Assembly (NCBI GenBank): GCA_944326495.1
Contig: CALVEE010000172.1
Span: 1-9,892, forward strand
Origin: Candidatus Gastranaerophilales bacterium
GTDB lineage: Bacteria > Cyanobacteriota > Vampirovibrionia > Gastranaerophilales > Gastranaerophilaceae
Reading direction: 5' to 3'
Length of the DNA stretch: 9,892 nt
The translations under genes and the position numbers were made by a program. Below the pieces are notes generated by a model. The model saw only the letters and a list, made by a program, of their open reading frames with translations. It did not search any database and had not been told where the DNA came from. Within the stretch, counting starts at the first letter, position 1. Each line of letters begins with the position of its first letter. Positions 7,076 through 9,892 of the stretch are shown piece by piece.

Positions 7076-7680
7076 ATGCATAGAGGATTATTTATAACAT
7101 TTGAAGGCGCAGACGGGTGTGGAAAAACTACCCAGATAAGACTCCTGGATGAGTATCTGCGTGCAAAAGGAAAAACAACAATTTTAACAAGAGAGCCAGG
7201 AGCTAAAGGGCTGGGGGTTAAATTAAGGGAAATTCTTTTGAATTATGAAGGTGAAGTTTCGCCTAATTGTGAGTCATTCTTATTTCTGGCAGATAGAGCG
7301 CAGCATGTTGACTGTATAATAAAACCTGCTCTTAAAGAAGGTAAAATTGTACTCTGTGACAGACATACCGACTCGACTGCTGCCTATCAGGGGTATGGGC
7401 GCGGAATAAATCTTGATGAGATAAAAAAACTTAATGAAATTGCAGTAAGCGGACTAAAGCCGGATTTGACGATTGTTTTTGATATTGATATTGAAACTTC
7501 ACTCTCAAGAGTCGGTAATGAAAAGGACAGAATGGAATCTGCGGGAGTTGAGTTTTTTAACAGAGTAAGAAACGGCTATTTAGAGATTGCAAAACAAGAA
7601 CCTGATAGAGTGAAAATTATTAACGCTTCTGATACAATAGATAATATACATAAAAAGGTTGTGGAATTAGTCGAAAAATT

Positions 7681-7684
<4 letters not shown>
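7076..7684 (+). CDS. tmk: Thymidylate kinase
   Basis: This enzyme phosphorylates dTMP to dTDP with ATP in the cytoplasm, an essential step of dTTP supply. The 202 residues begin MHRGLFITFEGADGCGKTT, with the P-loop GADGCGKTT at about 10-18. Then come REPG (TREPGAKGLG, the dTMP-binding loop), LFLADRAQHV, the CDRHTDSTAAYQGYGRG signature (DR then the Tyr/Gln-Gly substrate region), PDLTIVFDID and the lid segment with an Arg (KDRMESAGVEFFNRVRNGY). Length and order match bacterial Tmk. The start is fixed by the conserved RGLFITFEG N terminus; there is no Shine-Dalgarno before it. The stop TGA overlaps the prfB ATG as ATGA, so prfB is probably translated by coupling from tmk. Confidence 0.93.
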
Positions 7685-8748
<1,064 letters not shown>

Positions 8749-8903
8749 CGGTGTAAACTTATCCTATATTTATCTGATTCAACAAATAAGCCGAATAATG
8801 TCGGTATACCAACGATTACCGAAATGAATTTTCCCTAACCCGTTCCAGCACAGAGAGCAATCTGCCGGGCAGGGTAAAATCTGCGATCGTTGTGAAGGCT
8901 CCC

Positions 8904-8917
8904 GCCCTCATGAGGGC
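8904..8917. repeat. 14-base perfect palindrome
   Basis: GCCCTCATGAGGGC reads the same on both strands. It sits in a G/C-rich block (about 8866-8930) that contrasts with the AT-rich surroundings. Possible protein-binding dyad, or a hairpin within the repeat element. Confidence 0.6.
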
Positions 8918-8972
8918 ACTGCTGTCCCGTAAAAATATAGCGTGAAAAAATAAAAATCAAGGCTTGCACACT

Positions 8973-8993
8973 TCCTCTCCTTACGGGAGAGGA
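8973..8993. repeat. Hairpin palindrome with CCCGTAAGG core (minus orientation)
   Basis: TCCTCTCC (8973-8980) pairs with GGAGAGGA (8986-8993) around a TTACG loop, an 8-base-pair stem. Read on the minus strand the centre is CTCCCGTAAGGAG, matching the cores of the palindromes at 9050-9061 and 9179-9197. Confidence 0.65.
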
Positions 8994-8994
8994 T

Positions 8995-9035
8995 AGAATT
9001 TCAATACGAAACGCCAGTTGAGTATTAGAAATTCT
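8995..9035. repeat. Long imperfect inverted repeat
   Basis: AGAATTTCAATAC (8995-9007) is the complement of 9022-9035 except for one bulged A (9027), giving a 13-base-pair stem with a 14-base loop. It lies directly between two oppositely oriented CCCGTAAGG palindromes, so the three together form a symmetrical unit of about 90 bases. Confidence 0.6.
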
Positions 9036-9049
9036 TGGTGAGGTGGCAG

Positions 9050-9061
9050 CCCCGTAAGGGG
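9050..9061. repeat. Short palindrome CCCC-GTAA-GGGG
   Basis: A perfect four-base-pair G/C stem around a GTAA loop. It shares the CCCGTAAGG core with two neighbouring palindromes, in the opposite orientation to the one at 8973-8993. Confidence 0.5.
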
Positions 9062-9136
9062 AATAAAGAAGGTAAGGTTTTCAAATTTATATCTTTCCGT
9101 TTTTTACTTTTTCTAACAGGATAAACTTGCCCCCTC

Positions 9137-9162
9137 GCCGCATCCGTAGTTTTCGGTGTGGC
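9137..9162. repeat. Imperfect hairpin
   Basis: GCCGCATCCG (9137-9146) pairs with CGGTGTGGC (9154-9162) with one G-U pair and a bulged T, around a TAGTTTT loop. It is part of the palindrome cluster. Confidence 0.4.
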
Positions 9163-9178
9163 CTCAAACACGACTGCT

Positions 9179-9197
9179 CCTCTCCCGTAGGGAGAGG
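9179..9197. repeat. Hairpin palindrome with CCCGTAGGG core
   Basis: CCTCTCCC (9179-9186) pairs perfectly with GGGAGAGG (9190-9197) around a GTA loop. It is nearly the same sequence as the palindrome at 8973-8993 seen from the other strand, which suggests a shared origin. Confidence 0.65.
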
Positions 9198-9280
9198 GAA
9201 TAGTACTTTCTGTTTTTATTTGGACACTAATGCTTTTGAGAGAGGACCAGGGTGGGTGCTAACAAAAATGCCAGATAAGC

Positions 9281-9304
9281 AAAACCCCCGCATAAAGCGG
9301 GGGC
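9281..9304 (-). terminator. Rho-independent terminator of the flagellin gene
   Basis: CCCCCGC (9285-9291) and GCGGGGG (9297-9303) form a perfect seven-pair G/C stem with an ATAAA loop. On the minus strand the stem is followed by TTTT (complement of 9281-9284) and lies 23 bases after the flagellin stop codon. On the plus strand no T run follows, so it serves the minus-strand gene. Confidence 0.8.
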
Positions 9305-9326
9305 TTCAATACACTATCTATTAAGA

Positions 9327-9892
9327 TTATAATAAGTTTAATGCAATACTTGGCGTCTGGTTTGCTGTTGAAAGCAATGTTGCCGTTGACTGCTGTAATA
9401 TTTGATATTTTATATAATTTGATGATTCTTCTGCTACATCTGCATCCTTGATTGATGAGTTAGCTGATACGATATTCTCCTTTTGAACCCCGATTGCATC
9501 AACAGCTGACTCTACCCTGTTCATATAAGCACCAATCAGAGTACGTCTGTCTGATACGTTTTCAATAGCTTCGTCTATGAATTGCAAGAATTCACGTGCT
9601 GTTGAATCATCTGTATAAACTGCATCACAGATAGCTGTAATATTTGAGCAGATACCTGTTTTTGCAGTGCCATCATTATTAGGATCATATGTATTGTTAA
9701 CAATTGCTGTATACCCAAGAGAACCATAGTCGTATGTTGTACCATTTGTTAAAGTTACAGCAGTTCCTGTTATTCTTGCATAAAGTGCAGGGGTTTCATA
9801 ATTAATATCACAATCTGTTGTATTAGGAGCTCCCTGCCCTCTTTCATACCAATCGCCTTCTGTTCTTCCAGCTTCACTTGTAATAAATAAAG
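9327..9892 (-). CDS. Flagellin, C-terminal part (5' end beyond the window)
   Basis: The open frame runs from the window edge to a TAA at 9327-9329, about 188 codons, with no stop. The last 85 residues are the conserved flagellin D1/D0 C terminus: FIDEAIENVSDRRTLIGAYMNRVESAVDAI, then DADVAEESSNYIKYQILQQSTATLLSTANQ and the closing TPSIALNLL. These helices pack along the core of the filament. Upstream of them is a variable, Thr/Asn/Gly-rich segment, as expected for surface-exposed D2/D3 domains (..TGTAVTLTNGTTYDYGSLGYTAIV..). This part contains three cysteines (codons at 9810-9812, 9648-9650 and 9627-9629), which is unusual for flagellin. The N terminus and promoter are outside the window, so sigma-28 control cannot be tested. 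A strong terminator follows. I leave the symbol blank, since several flagellin paralogues may exist. Confidence 0.9.
   Translation of the reverse strand, partial: LFITSEAGRTEGDWYERGQGAPNTTDCDINYETPALYARITGTAVTLTNGTTYDYGSLGYTAIVNNTYDPNNDGTAKTGICSNITAICDAVYTDDSTAREFLQFIDEAIENVSDRRTLIGAYMNRVESAVDAIGVQKENIVSANSSIKDADVAEESSNYIKYQILQQSTATLLSTANQTPSIALNLL

Larger units (their letters stand above)
8749..9280. repeat. Gene-free, palindrome-rich region; REP- or MITE-like element cluster
   Basis: About 530 bases without a convincing gene hold at least six separate inverted repeats, and G/C-rich blocks stand out against the AT-rich genome. Three of the palindromes share a core reading CCCGTA(A)GG, one of them inverted relative to the other two. 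Faintly similar sequences near 8751-8766 and the complement of 9117-9132 (GTNNAANNTTATCCT-like) could be imperfect ends of one element, but this is weak. No transposase is present, so any mobility would be in trans. A structured RNA is an alternative, but I cannot match it to a known family. Confidence 0.5.

Noticed and set aside
8820..8935. Known structured RNA (SRP RNA, 6S RNA, tmRNA or RNase P RNA) in the G/C-rich block after prfB
   Set aside because: I could not find the conserved cores of these RNAs (for example the SRP GGAAG..AGCA loop or a tmRNA tRNA-like end). The block fits better as part of the palindrome cluster. A covariance-model search (Infernal against Rfam) would decide.
8904..9197. 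CRISPR array
   Set aside because: The repeated palindromes are few, differ in length and orientation, and are not separated by regular spacers; no cas gene is nearby.
9127..9324. 65-codon plus-strand open frame (starts MPPRRIRSF)
   Set aside because: It runs through two hairpins and the flagellin terminator, has no Shine-Dalgarno, starts in the repeat cluster and shows no domain. It is better explained as a chance frame in repeat sequence.

Overview
The window looks like a chromosomal segment of a low-GC Gram-negative bacterium. The best fit is a non-photosynthetic relative of Cyanobacteria (Vampirovibrionia/Melainabacteria, most likely a gut Gastranaerophilales). Four things support this. 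The first gene is a stand-alone Rossmann/SLOG protein of a type I know from cyanobacteria (DNA recombination-mediator protein A-like). A KdsC phosphatase implies Kdo and an outer membrane. A membrane-anchored Slt-type lytic transglycosylase implies a periplasm and murein sacculus. A flagellin implies motility. The placement rests on recognising sequence patterns from memory, not on a search.

Layout, left to right. (1) 3-1735, plus strand: the SLOG-type protein (5' end at or beyond the window edge), then an acidic HEAT-like helical-repeat protein of unknown role. (2) 1781-2725: a 94-residue, possibly STAS-like small protein (minus) divergent from kdsC (plus), with promoter elements between them. 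(3) 2715-3797, minus: a class I/II PLP-dependent aminotransferase whose 3' end overlaps that of kdsC. (4) 3859-4869, plus: a secreted protein with a signal peptide and a serpin-like C-terminal half, closed by a long perfect hairpin. (5) 5035-6999, plus: a TPR-containing lytic transglycosylase. (6) 7076-8748, plus: tmk (dTMP kinase) and prfB (peptide release factor 2), joined by an ATGA stop/start overlap. (7) 8749-9326: a gene-free, palindrome-rich stretch that looks like a small mobile or REP/MITE-like element cluster, ending in a terminator that serves the next gene. (8) 9327-9892, minus: the C-terminal part of a flagellin, cut by the window edge.

Most genes are housekeeping or envelope functions and do not form one pathway. 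KdsC (LPS core), the transglycosylase (murein), the secreted serpin-like protein and flagellin all concern the cell envelope or surface. tmk and prfB are probably one transcript with translational coupling. Points of special interest are the serpin-like protein, a prfB with no programmed frameshift, several genes that lack a Shine-Dalgarno and have promoter-like boxes directly at the start codon (possible leaderless mRNAs), the palindrome cluster, and three cysteines in the flagellin. I see no rRNA, tRNA, CRISPR array, complete insertion sequence or obvious defence system.
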